A stretch of 64,000 nt of DNA, taken from contig NZ_JANHDH010000003.1 in NCBI RefSeq assembly GCF_026616195.1, positions 186,001 through 250,000 of the forward strand. The letters are read 5' to 3'. Made by a program: the position numbers and the translations under genes. Under the pieces are notes generated by a model, which saw nothing but the letters and a program-made list of their open reading frames with translations, was not told where the DNA came from and made no database searches. Positions 16,337 through 25,664 of this stretch are shown here, piece by piece; positions within the stretch are counted from its first letter, which is position 1, and each line of letters begins with the position of its first letter. Origin of the DNA: Haloarchaeobius amylolyticus. Lineage in GTDB: Archaea; Halobacteriota; Halobacteria; Halobacteriales; Natrialbaceae.

Positions 16337-17284
16337 TTACTTCATTGTCGATTCGGAGTATTCTGCTATCTGCTTGAATAAATCATAATTCGGGAAGAGT
16401 TCGTGGATGTCCTCGGGCTGGTCCGAACTAACCCGTCTGACCCATTCCTGAACGTCTCGGTCCTCCATCTTCATCCGGTTCTGCCACCGTTCTAATTCGG
16501 CTGGCGTGTCTTCTCCTTCGAGTAGTTCTTCAAGTGTGGTAGCGTTGCTCCAGATCGCCTGGAAGACGTCCATGTACCACCTGTTGAGGAGCGCAAAGTC
16601 GTACATCGAATCCCGTTCTGTAACGATGGTGGGGTTGAGGTGACCCGACATCGGACTCGGTCGATGATCGTAGTCGGCGAAGGTGTACCAGCCGAGCCCG
16701 AGCACTGCATCGCCGTACTTTATCCCGTTTATCGAGGCCTGGTTCTTATAAAACCGGATATTCAGTCCATCCCACTCATGATGATACCGGTGGAAGTTCA
16801 CAATCGCGTTGCAGACGGAATTCACCTGCTCTTCGTTGATGATATGGTCTTTATCAGGATATTTGAGGAGGAGGTAGGTTTCAAGCTGTTTCTCTTTCGC
16901 CGACCTGATCGCCGTCGACGTCGAGTCGGATCCGCCCCCATAATTCAGCATGTATGCTGTTCTCGACTCGAGATTGCTCAGTTCGCGGTTGGCCAGATTC
17001 TCATATCCGTCGGTCGTGGTCGGGAAGACAGATGTTGAGGACGTTAACAGTCTGGTGATCGAATGCATCTTGGTTTCTAAGAGTTCCAGCAAAACGAACA
17101 GCAACACGACCACGTACAGGATGTTTTGCTCTATCGATATGTAGGACGGAACAATGATGCTCAGTACTGTCCCAACGAAGAGAACCAGCAAAAGCAAGAC
17201 CTTCACCCCCCGCCGAATCGGCTTTTGATTGTATTCCTGCCAGAGCAATTGTCGATAACGGTCCAACGCCATTGGATATCTCAT
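16337..17284 (-). CDS. Two-TM protein with C-terminal cytoplasmic domain, unknown function
   Basis: This 315-residue protein has two TM helices near the N-terminus (about 26-46 and 52-70), preceded by a basic stretch (RRGVK). A soluble part of about 240 residues follows. The segment IRFYKNQASINGIKYGDAVLGLGWYTF, a GHLNP turn and a final FQAIWSNATTLEELLE helix look like the C-terminal domain found on some PLD-like/DUF5919-type proteins, but I cannot confirm that and see no HKD motif. Low-GC codons suggest horizontal acquisition. No operon partner is evident on this strand; the neighbour downstream converges. Confidence 0.6.
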   Translation of the reverse strand: MRYPMALDRYRQLLWQEYNQKPIRRGVKVLLLLVLFVGTVLSIIVPSYISIEQNILYVVVLLFVLLELLETKMHSITRLLTSSTSVFPTTTDGYENLANRELSNLESRTAYMLNYGGGSDSTSTAIRSAKEKQLETYLLLKYPDKDHIINEEQVNSVCNAIVNFHRYHHEWDGLNIRFYKNQASINGIKYGDAVLGLGWYTFADYDHRPSPMSGHLNPTIVTERDSMYDFALLNRWYMDVFQAIWSNATTLEELLEGEDTPAELERWQNRMKMEDRDVQEWVRRVSSDQPEDIHELFPNYDLFKQIAEYSESTMK

Positions 17285-17317
17285 TTTGACGCTGTGTATT
17301 TAATGTTGCGTTGAAAA

Positions 17318-17530
17318 TTAATTTCCAGTGAACAAACAGTCCGTGCCCTGCCTTCTCGACGCAACACGTTCGAAGTCTTCCGGTGGCAGAGACGGCCTCC
17401 CCTTCCTGCGTCCGCCAGAACCGTAGGTTGCTCCCCAGGGGTCGTAACCCGCTGGACAGGTGTATACGTACGTGCCGCCCTGCTCGCCGCTCGTGCCATC
17501 CGCGTCGCTCGCGACCGGCCAACCGGGCAT
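17318..17530 (-). CDS. Possible 70-residue protein after the STAND gene
   Basis: A frame opens at ATG 17530, seven bases beyond the stop of the large NTPase gene, and runs to 17318. The first 40 codons show the G/C-ending third positions typical of coding DNA here. The predicted product is Gly-rich in the middle (TYVYTCPAGYDPWGATYGSGG region) with an Arg/Lys-rich tail. I recognise no family. The absence of a clear Shine-Dalgarno sequence and the declining codon bias at the end keep confidence low. Confidence 0.35.
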   Translation of the reverse strand: MPGWPVASDADGTSGEQGGTYVYTCPAGYDPWGATYGSGGRRKGRPSLPPEDFERVASRRQGTDCLFTGN

Positions 17531-17537
17531 TGGAGCG

Positions 17538-20500
17538 CTACTGGGCGACCGTCTCGCGCCAGTCGAGAGCTGCGATGAGATTGTCGTGGGTGTCCTCGAG
17601 TGTCGTCGCCGTCGCCTCGACGACCGCTTCGGCCGTCTCGGCGTCCTGTTCCCTGATGCGACCGACCTCGTCGCGAAGGCTGTCGAAGGCTGGATGGTCG
17701 AAGTCAGCTCGGAGCCAGATACGGTCCACCGCCGCGGCGAACACCGCACCGCAGGCATCGATCCACTCGTCGGGCACGTCGGTGGCCTCGAACGACCCGT
17801 CCATCCCGGTCCGCTCGAGGAACTCGGTGACACACCAGACAACACCGGAACGACCGGTGTCGCCGGCATCCAGCTGGTCGAGCAGCCCCGCGTAGACCTG
17901 CCCGATGTCGGCCAGCGAGAGGTCGGCTTCCGTCTGCTCCAGAATCGCCTGGGTGAGTGGGCTCTCCGGCCCCGGGCGTTCGGCGAGAGCATCGATACCG
18001 CCGCCCACGATATCGCGCAATCGGCCGTGTTCATCCTGGGTTGCGGCAGCCCGACTCGCGAGGTGGGCGATCCAGTCCCGCCCGGCGTTGTCCTTGCGCT
18101 CGATCATCTGGAAGGCCGAGACGTATGTATAGACGACCGCCTCGTCGGGGGCTACGTCGACGACCTCGGATTCGGCCAGCGATGCACGCAGGAGCGATAG
18201 CATCCGGTCGGGCAGATCGCTTGCCTCGGCGACCGTGGTATCCTCCGCGGTCTTTGCGATCGCTCCCCCCATGGAGTTGTAGAGGAACTCGGACGTGTGG
18301 TATGCCGACGCCGAGTCGGCGACCACACGACGGCCGAGATGGTCGAACCAGGCAGAGTACTGGTCCACGTCGCTGGGGTCGAACGCTGCCAGAATTGCCT
18401 CATCCCGTTCCTCTCCTCCCTGCTCCATCCGCAGGTACAACAGCTTCAGCAGTGTCGCATAGAGGTTGGCGAAGAGGGCGCCCTCGGCTCGGTCCGACTC
18501 GAACTCCCGCACGCGCCGCAGCGTGTCGACGAGATAGGCGACCCAGTGTCCGGCATCGTCCGGCGACGACAGGTCGACGAACCTCCCGACCGCGTTCGTG
18601 CAGACGTTGACCAGATAGATTATCCCCTCCGCGTTCGGTGGTTCGCGGTCGACCGCCGCCTCCAGGGTGGCATCAATCCAGGGCTCGGGCCGTATCTCGA
18701 CCGTGGCCGCCGTCCGCGTCCTGATGGTTTCAGCGATGATGTAGCCGACCGCGTTCCCGAGTCCGTGCTCGTCGAATTCGGTCTCCCTGAGGTCGTCTCC
18801 GGCGGCCGCTCGAGCCGCGTCCCAGACGGTATCGACCCACCCTCGGGCGTCCTCGGTGCTCCGCTCGATACTCGGTCGCGTCGCTACCATACCCAAGGTG
18901 CCGCTGGCGGCGTGGGTCAGCCGGGTCGTGTGGTCCATCGGACTCCCGTCCGATGAGATGCCCTCGAAAAGCCGCCGAACGTGGTCCTGGATATCGGGGT
19001 CGTCGCGGCGCTGTTCCAGCGCCGATATCAGAGCTGTAAGTACCGTGTTCCGCATCTCCAGGTCGGTGATCTGCGAATCCGATAGCAGTGTCTCGGGGAC
19101 CGTCGACAGGACCTCCTCGAACACGGCCAGTATCTCGTCCAGCCCACGCCTGTCGGCAAGCCGGAGGACGGCAGTCGCGACGAGTCGGACATCGAACTCC
19201 AACTCGGTAGCGATGAACCCCGCATCGCGCCGATCCCACAGTGTCTGGCCGACCTCGAACACCGCGGTGGCCTCCTCGTGGTCGTCTGCCTCGATGTGGT
19301 TGACAGCGAGAAGCCCGAGGATGTTCGCGAGCACGACGTCACCCGGAATGCCGGAGCGCTCGGCTTCGATACCGACACCCCTCTTGAGCCGACTCGCACC
19401 AGCTTCGATGAGCGTCGACTCGATGGGGAGCCGACCGATGGCAAATCCACGAACGGCACTGAAGAACACCTCGTCGCCGAGTCTGTCGTGCAGGTCCCCG
19501 CTGGAGAGCCCTTCATGCAGAGAATCGAGTAGCACCCCGCTCTGTTGCGCGACTCGCGGCTGGATTCCCTGCTGGTCCCACCGTTCGGCTGCCAGGTACG
19601 CCAGGGCCAGACTCAGCGAGAGCCGCAGGTAGCTTCCCGTAGATCCTGCTGCCCGTGCTCTGGTGAGATAGGTCCCGAGATCACCGTTCCGGAGCGCCTG
19701 TTCACGGAACACCACCTCCGCGTAGATATCTGGTGTGACCTCCCAGGTCTCGTCACCTGCCAGTGATGGTGTCTCCCCGCCGACCCCGTCGTTGCCGGTT
19801 CCATCGACTACATCTCCACGTAGATAGCCCGAGAGCGGACCGACGCTCCTGGCCAGATGGCCCGCATCCACGGCGGGCCCGGTCACGGCGAGCAACTCGT
19901 CGGTCGTCGTCTCCCGGAGGGCACAGAGCGGACCGAACACGGCCTTCCCGACCGGTATCCCCTCGACCGTCATCACGTCCTCTCCGAACAGCGGTTCGAC
20001 ATCGCTCCAGATCAGGTCGTGTGGCGAGTCGACGTCGGAGAGCGGTCTGTCCTCGAGGACGGCGAACCGGGTGGCTATCTTGGCGATCTCCGGATTCCCC
20101 TGAGCCAGCTCCGTGGCCTCCCGGATCACCGCCTCACGGTCGCCCTGATGGTCGAGTTCGTCGAGCACCCATCCCGAGATCCGCTCGATGACCGGCCGCC
20201 GCCCATCGGTCGACCCACCCGCCTCGTCGTCGAACCGGTCGAACTCGATCTCTGCACGGGCCGACCAGCGGGCCTCTTCGGTGGGGCCGAGACCGAGCGT
20301 CCGCTTTGCATCCAGGAGCTCCTCGTAGAAGTCCTCGCGACACTCGACGATGACGGTCCCGCACGTCCCTTCACCGAGCCAGTCGAGGAGGTTCTTCAGT
20401 CGGACCGGCTGGCGGAATGCGGCGGTGCCGACCCGATAGCTGGTGAACACTATCGGTTGCTCCTGCGTCGCCCGAAGACCATGGCGGACGAGACTCACCG

Positions 20501-21929
20501 ACTCCGCTTCGAAGTTCGGGAGTCTGACCTCGTGTCCACGATCGCGGAGTTCCCTGCACGCTCGAAGGGCCGCCGTCGTCTTCCCGGTCCCGTGGGGGCC
20601 ACGCAGCAAGATCAGGTCGTGTTCGTCGACCGCATCGAGGATCTCGTCGGGTTCGTCCCCCACGTACGTCTCGAGAACGCGGGATACGTCGTCGATCTCC
20701 AGCTGCAGTATCCGCGACTCGTCCTCGCGGACGCGGCGGTCGAGGCGGTCGATGTCGTCGACGGCGCGTCCGAGACTCTCCGAGACGAGGGCCGTCCGCT
20801 CGGAGATCGAACCGACACGTGCTTCGAGGTCGGCCAGCGAGCGCTCGAGTCGCGCGAGCGTCTCTTCATGTGCCGCAAACGACTCCGTGACGTCCGCTCG
20901 CAACTCGGGGAACTCCTCGCAGACACACTGGAGCCGGTGGAGGTTCCCGCTGCTGGTGAGTGTCTCGAGGTTCTCCAGCGTCTTCGGCGGCAGCCCCAGC
21001 TGTGCCTCGATCCGCTCTGCTGCGAGTGGGTCGAGCTCCTCCTCGAGGATCCGGTCGAAGATGTCGCCAGTAGGGGGCTCGTCATCTCTGAGGAGGAGCC
21101 AGACGGCGAGGGCACCCGCACCGGCCACCGGGACGGTCCCCATCAACGAGAGCCCGGTGAGGTGGAGCCCGTCGGCCGAGAGGAGCTCCGACGCCGAATC
21201 CTGGACGTCGTTGATGAGGCGGCTCAGGCTGAAGTTCTCCCCGAACTCACGGACGGCATCGACCGCGCCGTCCACGGACAGGATGGACCCGTTCGACGAA
21301 GCCGCGATCGAGAGGTAGCCCACGAGCCAGGGGACGACGGTCGGTCCGTAGCTGTCGACCGCAGATGCGAGTGGCTCGCTGTCGAACGTATAGCTCGGAT
21401 ACTCGAGTCGGTCGAGTTCGTTGGATATGGTGAACCCGTCGAGGTCGTCGTCGAGCGAGCGGATCGCGTCGACGACGGCGGTCGTATCCTCGGTGGGGTC
21501 GTACTCGATGAGCAGGAGCTGCTCGACCGATTCGAGGTACTCCTCGTCGAGTCCACCATCCGGGTTCTGACCGCTGCGTTCCTGTTCGAGGAGCCAGTCC
21601 AGCGACCGGGGGCGGGTCGAGAGACAGATTCCCCCCGTTCGGTCGAGGAGGTCCGGAAGGGCCGCTCGCTCGTCCGGCGTGGCCCGGAGGAACGCATCGT
21701 AGAAGTCGTCGAGGATGACGAGAGCATCCGAGCGTGCAGTGGCAGCCTCGTCAAGATCCCCGCAGAACGTGACCGCGTCGGTTTCCGTGGCCAGTGTCCG
21801 GAGTCGTTCTGTCTTCCCGATGTAAGGCGCCCCGAGGACAATCGATGTGCGTCCCCGCAGACGTTCGACGGTCAATTGCTCGGTGCGAACGGTATCCGTG
21901 TCGGCGGCCGATATCACGTCCTTCGGCAT
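17538..21929 (-). CDS. Giant STAND-like NTPase with two P-loops and an internal TM segment
   Basis: From ATG 21929 (preceded by GGGGGAG) the protein has 1,463 residues. A first P-loop, GAPYIGKT (33-40), with Walker B VILDD (71-75), forms an N-terminal NTPase module. A hydrophobic helix of about 26 residues (255-280) is followed by a coiled coil (about 350-410) and a second P-loop, GPHGTGKT (444-451). The remaining 700 or so residues are helical, in the manner of the TPR/superhelical sensor arms of STAND NTPases. STAND proteins are switches used in apoptosis-like and antiphage signalling. No nuclease or other toxic domain is visible, so the effector could be the TM module or a partner. A 45-residue AbrB-type gene is divergent. 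Confidence 0.72.
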   Translation of the reverse strand: MPKDVISAADTDTVRTEQLTVERLRGRTSIVLGAPYIGKTERLRTLATETDAVTFCGDLDEAATARSDALVILDDFYDAFLRATPDERAALPDLLDRTGGICLSTRPRSLDWLLEQERSGQNPDGGLDEEYLESVEQLLLIEYDPTEDTTAVVDAIRSLDDDLDGFTISNELDRLEYPSYTFDSEPLASAVDSYGPTVVPWLVGYLSIAASSNGSILSVDGAVDAVREFGENFSLSRLINDVQDSASELLSADGLHLTGLSLMGTVPVAGAGALAVWLLLRDDEPPTGDIFDRILEEELDPLAAERIEAQLGLPPKTLENLETLTSSGNLHRLQCVCEEFPELRADVTESFAAHEETLARLERSLADLEARVGSISERTALVSESLGRAVDDIDRLDRRVREDESRILQLEIDDVSRVLETYVGDEPDEILDAVDEHDLILLRGPHGTGKTTAALRACRELRDRGHEVRLPNFEAESVSLVRHGLRATQEQPIVFTSYRVGTAAFRQPVRLKNLLDWLGEGTCGTVIVECREDFYEELLDAKRTLGLGPTEEARWSARAEIEFDRFDDEAGGSTDGRRPVIERISGWVLDELDHQGDREAVIREATELAQGNPEIAKIATRFAVLEDRPLSDVDSPHDLIWSDVEPLFGEDVMTVEGIPVGKAVFGPLCALRETTTDELLAVTGPAVDAGHLARSVGPLSGYLRGDVVDGTGNDGVGGETPSLAGDETWEVTPDIYAEVVFREQALRNGDLGTYLTRARAAGSTGSYLRLSLSLALAYLAAERWDQQGIQPRVAQQSGVLLDSLHEGLSSGDLHDRLGDEVFFSAVRGFAIGRLPIESTLIEAGASRLKRGVGIEAERSGIPGDVVLANILGLLAVNHIEADDHEEATAVFEVGQTLWDRRDAGFIATELEFDVRLVATAVLRLADRRGLDEILAVFEEVLSTVPETLLSDSQITDLEMRNTVLTALISALEQRRDDPDIQDHVRRLFEGISSDGSPMDHTTRLTHAASGTLGMVATRPSIERSTEDARGWVDTVWDAARAAAGDDLRETEFDEHGLGNAVGYIIAETIRTRTAATVEIRPEPWIDATLEAAVDREPPNAEGIIYLVNVCTNAVGRFVDLSSPDDAGHWVAYLVDTLRRVREFESDRAEGALFANLYATLLKLLYLRMEQGGEERDEAILAAFDPSDVDQYSAWFDHLGRRVVADSASAYHTSEFLYNSMGGAIAKTAEDTTVAEASDLPDRMLSLLRASLAESEVVDVAPDEAVVYTYVSAFQMIERKDNAGRDWIAHLASRAAATQDEHGRLRDIVGGGIDALAERPGPESPLTQAILEQTEADLSLADIGQVYAGLLDQLDAGDTGRSGVVWCVTEFLERTGMDGSFEATDVPDEWIDACGAVFAAAVDRIWLRADFDHPAFDSLRDEVGRIREQDAETAEAVVEATATTLEDTHDNLIAALDWRETVAQ

Positions 21930-21978
21930 GCGTTCTCCCCCGTCACCTGTGGATGGCACAGGGTTCCCCGGCGGTCGG

Positions 21979-21986
21979 TATAAAAT
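21979..21986. promoter_or_regulatory. TATAAAAT box in the STAND/AbrB divergent promoter
   Basis: TATAAAAT lies between two divergent genes. Read on the reverse strand it is a haloarchaeal-type TTTTATA box giving a start near 21955 for the STAND gene, whose ATG at 21929 has a Shine-Dalgarno sequence. Read forwards it would fit a leaderless start at 22013 for the AbrB-type gene. Both uses are possible. Confidence 0.5.
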
Positions 21987-22051
21987 CCACGCCGGAACAG
22001 GCTCTGGCACCGATGGCCGTGATCGTCGCCGCTGTCGCGGGAATCAGGACG

Positions 22052-22189
22052 ATGAGCTCGGACCACGGCGAACCTCGAATCGACACGAAGGGCAGGATGA
22101 CGATTCCGAGGCCGGTCCGCGACCGCCTCAATCTCACGGCCGGTAATCAGGTCGACATCGAGGTCGGGACGGTCGTGATCAAACCATAG
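22052..22189 (+). CDS. AbrB/SpoVT-type DNA-binding protein, minimal length
   Basis: The 45-residue product is little more than one swapped-hairpin AbrB/MazE domain: RIDTKGRMTIPRPVRDRLNL followed by TAGNQVDIEVGTVVIKP. The KGRMTIP and VRDRL motifs are diagnostic. An in-frame ATG at 22013 would add 13 residues. Such domains act as transition-state regulators or as antitoxins that bind the promoter of their own operon. No MazF/VapC-like toxin follows, but the large NTPase is divergent 122 bases away, so a regulatory link to it is an inference. Confidence 0.8.
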   Translation: MSSDHGEPRIDTKGRMTIPRPVRDRLNLTAGNQVDIEVGTVVIKP

Positions 22190-22239
22190 ACCTCACATGG
22201 ATTCCATCTACCGACAGACCGAGCGCAGCGACTACGGAA

Positions 22240-23937
22240 CTAGCTAGTCCCTCCCTCGATCAGCCAATCAAGCAGTACCAGCAGCAGGCCAACGAGTCCA
22301 AGTACCACCAGAAGCCAGGCGATCGGGGATACGAAGAGCGCTTCGAGACTCCCCAGAATCAGCAACATGGCGAACACACCGACCCAGATGAGATGTTTGC
22401 TGTGTCCGTGGCGAGCTCCCAGCGAGATCTCGGGGAGATAGAATCCGAGTACGAGTGCCGGAACAATTAAAAACATGATGACGACAGCGGATTCGAGAGA
22501 CATCCTCCCAACGGAAATCCAGGTGACGAATGCGACAAATTGGAGGGCTACGGCACTCAGGATGACCTTACCTTCGTCGTCAGCAGATCGTATGTCCTTC
22601 TCCTCCACCGCTCTAGTAGCATAGAAGAGATACAGAAGCGCCCCCGAGCCAGTCGTGTATACCATCGCAGAGAACGGGTGGTGATCGAAACTAGAACCAG
22701 ACGCGGCGGTCAGGGACAAGAACAGTAACAGACTCATCGGAACGACGAGACCTCCCCTGGGTCGAGCGACAGGCGATGGCAAGTCCGCATCCTGCGTGTC
22801 CAGTGGAACAGTTCCTCTGTGTTCTCTTTCCCATTCTTGGAGATACTGAGGGACCCGATACATCTCTCGCAGCCAGAACCACAGCGTGTACGGACCTACG
22901 AGCATTTGAGTCACGACCCCACCAACGAAGCCCAAGGTGCGATAGAACCCCCACGACCGGCTGGAAAGAGTTCTCTGGGCCCATGCCTGCTGGAGTTCGT
23001 GGTGCAGGATGGTGAGCCCGAGAAGTGTATTCGCAAAGACGAGGACGGCAGCCATCGCCGTTCCCAGGATGATCGCCCCAAGAACCGCCCCTCCCTTCCG
23101 GCTTCGTAGACAGTACCGGGTCAGAGATCGGAGTCGACTCCCGACAGCAAAGAACTCCCTCTCTGTCGTATTCTCTTTCCCGGTTATTGCTATATACGCA
23201 GTAAGCCCCAGAATAGCCATCTCAGGAAGTGGAAACAGCACGACCCCGATGATAGCGGTGAGTCCGAAAACCACACACAGGAGAGACAATCGAACACTGA
23301 TATTGAACAGCGCCGCCACCTGCGCTGCCTCACCTTGCCACCCCGGAATGTCGGCTTCAGTGATATATAGTGAGAGCGTACCGGCATCCAACCTGCCTGA
23401 TTGCGCCCACACGGCCGCTTGTGTAGCAGGAGCGAGTCGAAACCAGCCTACGTCACGAGCGAGAATCAACACGAATACAACCACCGAAACCCCGACGGTT
23501 CCGATCAGCAGAACGCCGACCTCTGCGACCGAAGCGATCCCGAGCGAAGATCCGACCGATGCTGGAACGTCTCGTATGTAGATGAATACGTCCGGAGGGA
23601 AGGCGGTTCCAAGCAGTGCTCCGAGGAGGGTCGAGAAGAACCCTACGAGAATCCGGGCCGCCGGATACTCCGCTATCGAGGGGGACAGAGCGGATTGCTC
23701 GTCGCGTATCCAGTCCGGAGGTTCGGCCAGGACACCCTCTAGAGCCACCTCACTTGTGACATAGAAGTACAGCAGCCATTGCGAGATAGTCCCGACGAAC
23801 CACAACGGGTCGACGAAGGCAGTTGTCACCCCCGATATGAACTCGACGACGACCTGCCACCCGAGGCTGTTACCGGCGAGAACGGCCAACATGTTCCATG
23901 GTTGTGAGACCACGGAACGGAGGCTATCCAGGTCCAT
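22240..23937 (-). CDS. Polytopic membrane protein, family A (member 1)
   Basis: The 565-residue protein from ATG 23937 has roughly 11-12 hydrophobic helices. An extra 41-residue N-terminus from an ATG at 24060 is possible but has no counterpart in the paralogues. A conserved signature, LWFWLREMYRVPQYLQEWE, follows a TM helix in the second half and is repeated in altered form in the proteins at 27418-29028 (LWVWLREVQRLPYFLETWE), 45293-47017 (LWFWYHAIRRIPSLL) and 50508-52274 (MWFWVAEILRA). I know no function for this family. The amphipathic Arg-rich segment suggests a cytoplasmic docking loop. Confidence 0.75.
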   Translation of the reverse strand: MDLDSLRSVVSQPWNMLAVLAGNSLGWQVVVEFISGVTTAFVDPLWFVGTISQWLLYFYVTSEVALEGVLAEPPDWIRDEQSALSPSIAEYPAARILVGFFSTLLGALLGTAFPPDVFIYIRDVPASVGSSLGIASVAEVGVLLIGTVGVSVVVFVLILARDVGWFRLAPATQAAVWAQSGRLDAGTLSLYITEADIPGWQGEAAQVAALFNISVRLSLLCVVFGLTAIIGVVLFPLPEMAILGLTAYIAITGKENTTEREFFAVGSRLRSLTRYCLRSRKGGAVLGAIILGTAMAAVLVFANTLLGLTILHHELQQAWAQRTLSSRSWGFYRTLGFVGGVVTQMLVGPYTLWFWLREMYRVPQYLQEWEREHRGTVPLDTQDADLPSPVARPRGGLVVPMSLLLFLSLTAASGSSFDHHPFSAMVYTTGSGALLYLFYATRAVEEKDIRSADDEGKVILSAVALQFVAFVTWISVGRMSLESAVVIMFLIVPALVLGFYLPEISLGARHGHSKHLIWVGVFAMLLILGSLEALFVSPIAWLLVVLGLVGLLLVLLDWLIEGGTS

Positions 23938-24637
23938 CTCTCGAGCGGTTCTGTATCTGTGAAAGGTCGTGTCTCCCTCTTGTCTCACCGGTGTTATCAA
24001 TGGTCTCGGTAGACTAGAAACTAGCCTGCCGAAAATACATAATAGTCGGTAATCATTCACATCACCTCCTGAGCAGTGAGCCAGGTTTACTGTAGCCTCG
24101 TCAAAGCCACGGAAAGCCGACAGCCGGCACGCATATTATTCTGCACCTAGCAACCAAGATATATCAAATAATATTTACTTCAATGGTGGCTCGATGGCTG
24201 TGCTCTCGGCCCGGGAGCCTCTCCGAGCGGAACACTGTCACGTTATACCTTGTTCATCTATAGGTTGGAAATCAGTTCAATGGAAGTTATCAGTATCAGA
24301 AATTTAGACGGTTAGGTTATCGATTATTCCGGGCATGTTGGTGTCAGAATGAGAGAGCTAGGAAGGCTGATGTCAACAAGATTCAATCGAAATCCCTTTA
24401 GAAACAGAATTTGGCTTCGAAAAAGTGCCGCCGAATCTTCTCCACCGTTCAATATTTCTTATATTTCTATCCGTGTCTAACCAAGGGGTATCCAAACCGT
24501 ATTCGGGCCCCTGTTCTACTCAACAATACTCGACCACCTAATGAGACCTCTCTCGAAGGCTCCCAGAGTCGAGTTCCGGCCTTCGAGCCAGCAAATGTTA
24601 TAAATACTATTGATTAGAATACCTGAATGTGCTGCAG
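23938..24637. other. 700-base AT-rich intergenic region
   Basis: No frame here shows coding bias. The short frame at 24411-24617 lacks a plausible start and uses rare codons throughout, so I leave it out. The region is clearly more AT-rich than the surroundings. It must hold the promoters for the divergent genes on both sides, including TTATAAA at 24598-24604 for the oxidoreductase gene. No tRNA, IS remnant or attachment repeat is apparent to me. Confidence 0.5.
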
Positions 24638-25654
24638 ATGGGAATAACGGGGGCCGGGCGTGCTGCAGAAGCACATTTAGATGCAATCGATGCTGTTGAA
24701 GACTGTACGGTGGCTGCGGTCGCATCACCAAGTGGTCCAGAGGACACGATCTCTGCATTCAAGCTTTCTGCAGACTCATACACCGACCACGCTGAAATGT
24801 GTGGTCGCGATGACCTAGATGCAGTCCTCATCTGCACCCCGACCCATCTACACGCAGAGCAGATTCAGATAGCGATTCAAAACAATCTTCACATTCTTTG
24901 TGAAAAGCCTATCGTACGGGATGCAGAACGCCTTCGGTCATTAGTTTGGCAACTTGAAAAGACGGAATCCGTTTTTCTGCCAGGACATATCCTCCGGTAT
25001 CAGGAACCATATCTGACACTCAAACAACAACTAGAGAATAAAGAAATCGGGGAACTGTTATCGGTTCATACTCGCCGCCTATCATCATTCCCGGACTGGG
25101 GCTCCAGAGACTGGTTCGCTGATTCAGGCAAAAGTGGTGGTGTGTTTTTAGATCTGGCAATCCATGATATCGATTTCATCAATTGGGCTGTCGGAGGTAT
25201 TCGTTCTGTTGTTGGCTCGAAAGCTGTGGAAGAAGACAAACAACATGGGACGGTTCTTTTGGAGACCCACGATGGCGTCACCTGTACGGTCGAAGCATCT
25301 TGGGCTCAACCCGAGAATCGACCGTTTGTTACACAGTTCGAAGCGGTTGGGAGCCAGGGAGTGATGAACTATTCAGATAGCACAATCGGCTTCGAAGGAC
25401 CGTCGAAGGACGTGGATTCGAGAGAATCATCAGGCAAATCTCAGGAGCGAATCGATTTCTGGACTGATACGGATTCATCGGAACTCTGGAGATGCACAGG
25501 TGACGCGTGGGAGAATCAGATGGTCGAGTTCGTCGATTGCATACGGGAAGGGGAGTCACCGAGAACCTCACTCGAAGACGCGATCCAGGCAGTGAAGATA
25601 GCGGGTGCAGCCAATGAATCAGTAAAGAAGAACCAGCGGATATTCATCGAGTGA
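24638..25654 (+). CDS. Gfo/Idh/MocA family NAD(P)-dependent oxidoreductase
   Basis: From ATG 24638 the protein has 338 residues; a GTG at 24629 would add three. The N-terminal Rossmann fold shows GITGAGRAAEAH as the dinucleotide loop and CEKPI, the family's EKP motif. The C-terminal alpha/beta domain contains GGVFLDLAIHDIDFINWAVG, with the Asp/His pair used in catalysis. Substrates in this family are sugars, inositols and sugar nucleotides. TTATAAA at 24598-24604 predicts a very short leader. GC content is low and codon use unlike the core genes, suggesting transfer. The next gene begins 10 bases after the stop, so the two form an operon. Confidence 0.88.
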   Translation: MGITGAGRAAEAHLDAIDAVEDCTVAAVASPSGPEDTISAFKLSADSYTDHAEMCGRDDLDAVLICTPTHLHAEQIQIAIQNNLHILCEKPIVRDAERLRSLVWQLEKTESVFLPGHILRYQEPYLTLKQQLENKEIGELLSVHTRRLSSFPDWGSRDWFADSGKSGGVFLDLAIHDIDFINWAVGGIRSVVGSKAVEEDKQHGTVLLETHDGVTCTVEASWAQPENRPFVTQFEAVGSQGVMNYSDSTIGFEGPSKDVDSRESSGKSQERIDFWTDTDSSELWRCTGDAWENQMVEFVDCIREGESPRTSLEDAIQAVKIAGAANESVKKNQRIFIE

Positions 25655-25664
25655 GTTGACCGAT

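Noticed and set aside
19857-21983. 708-codon forward frame
   Set aside because: It is antisense to the STAND-like NTPase with its two P-loops. The product is Arg/Glu/Asp-rich with no domain.
24411-24617. 68-codon forward frame in the AT-rich gap
   Set aside because: No plausible start or Shine-Dalgarno sequence, basic and Pro-rich product, and overlap with the promoter of the oxidoreductase gene.
14092-24637. Integrated element with attachment sites or transposase
   Set aside because: The lower GC content suggested an island, but I could not find direct repeats, an integrase, an IS transposase or a tRNA at either border.
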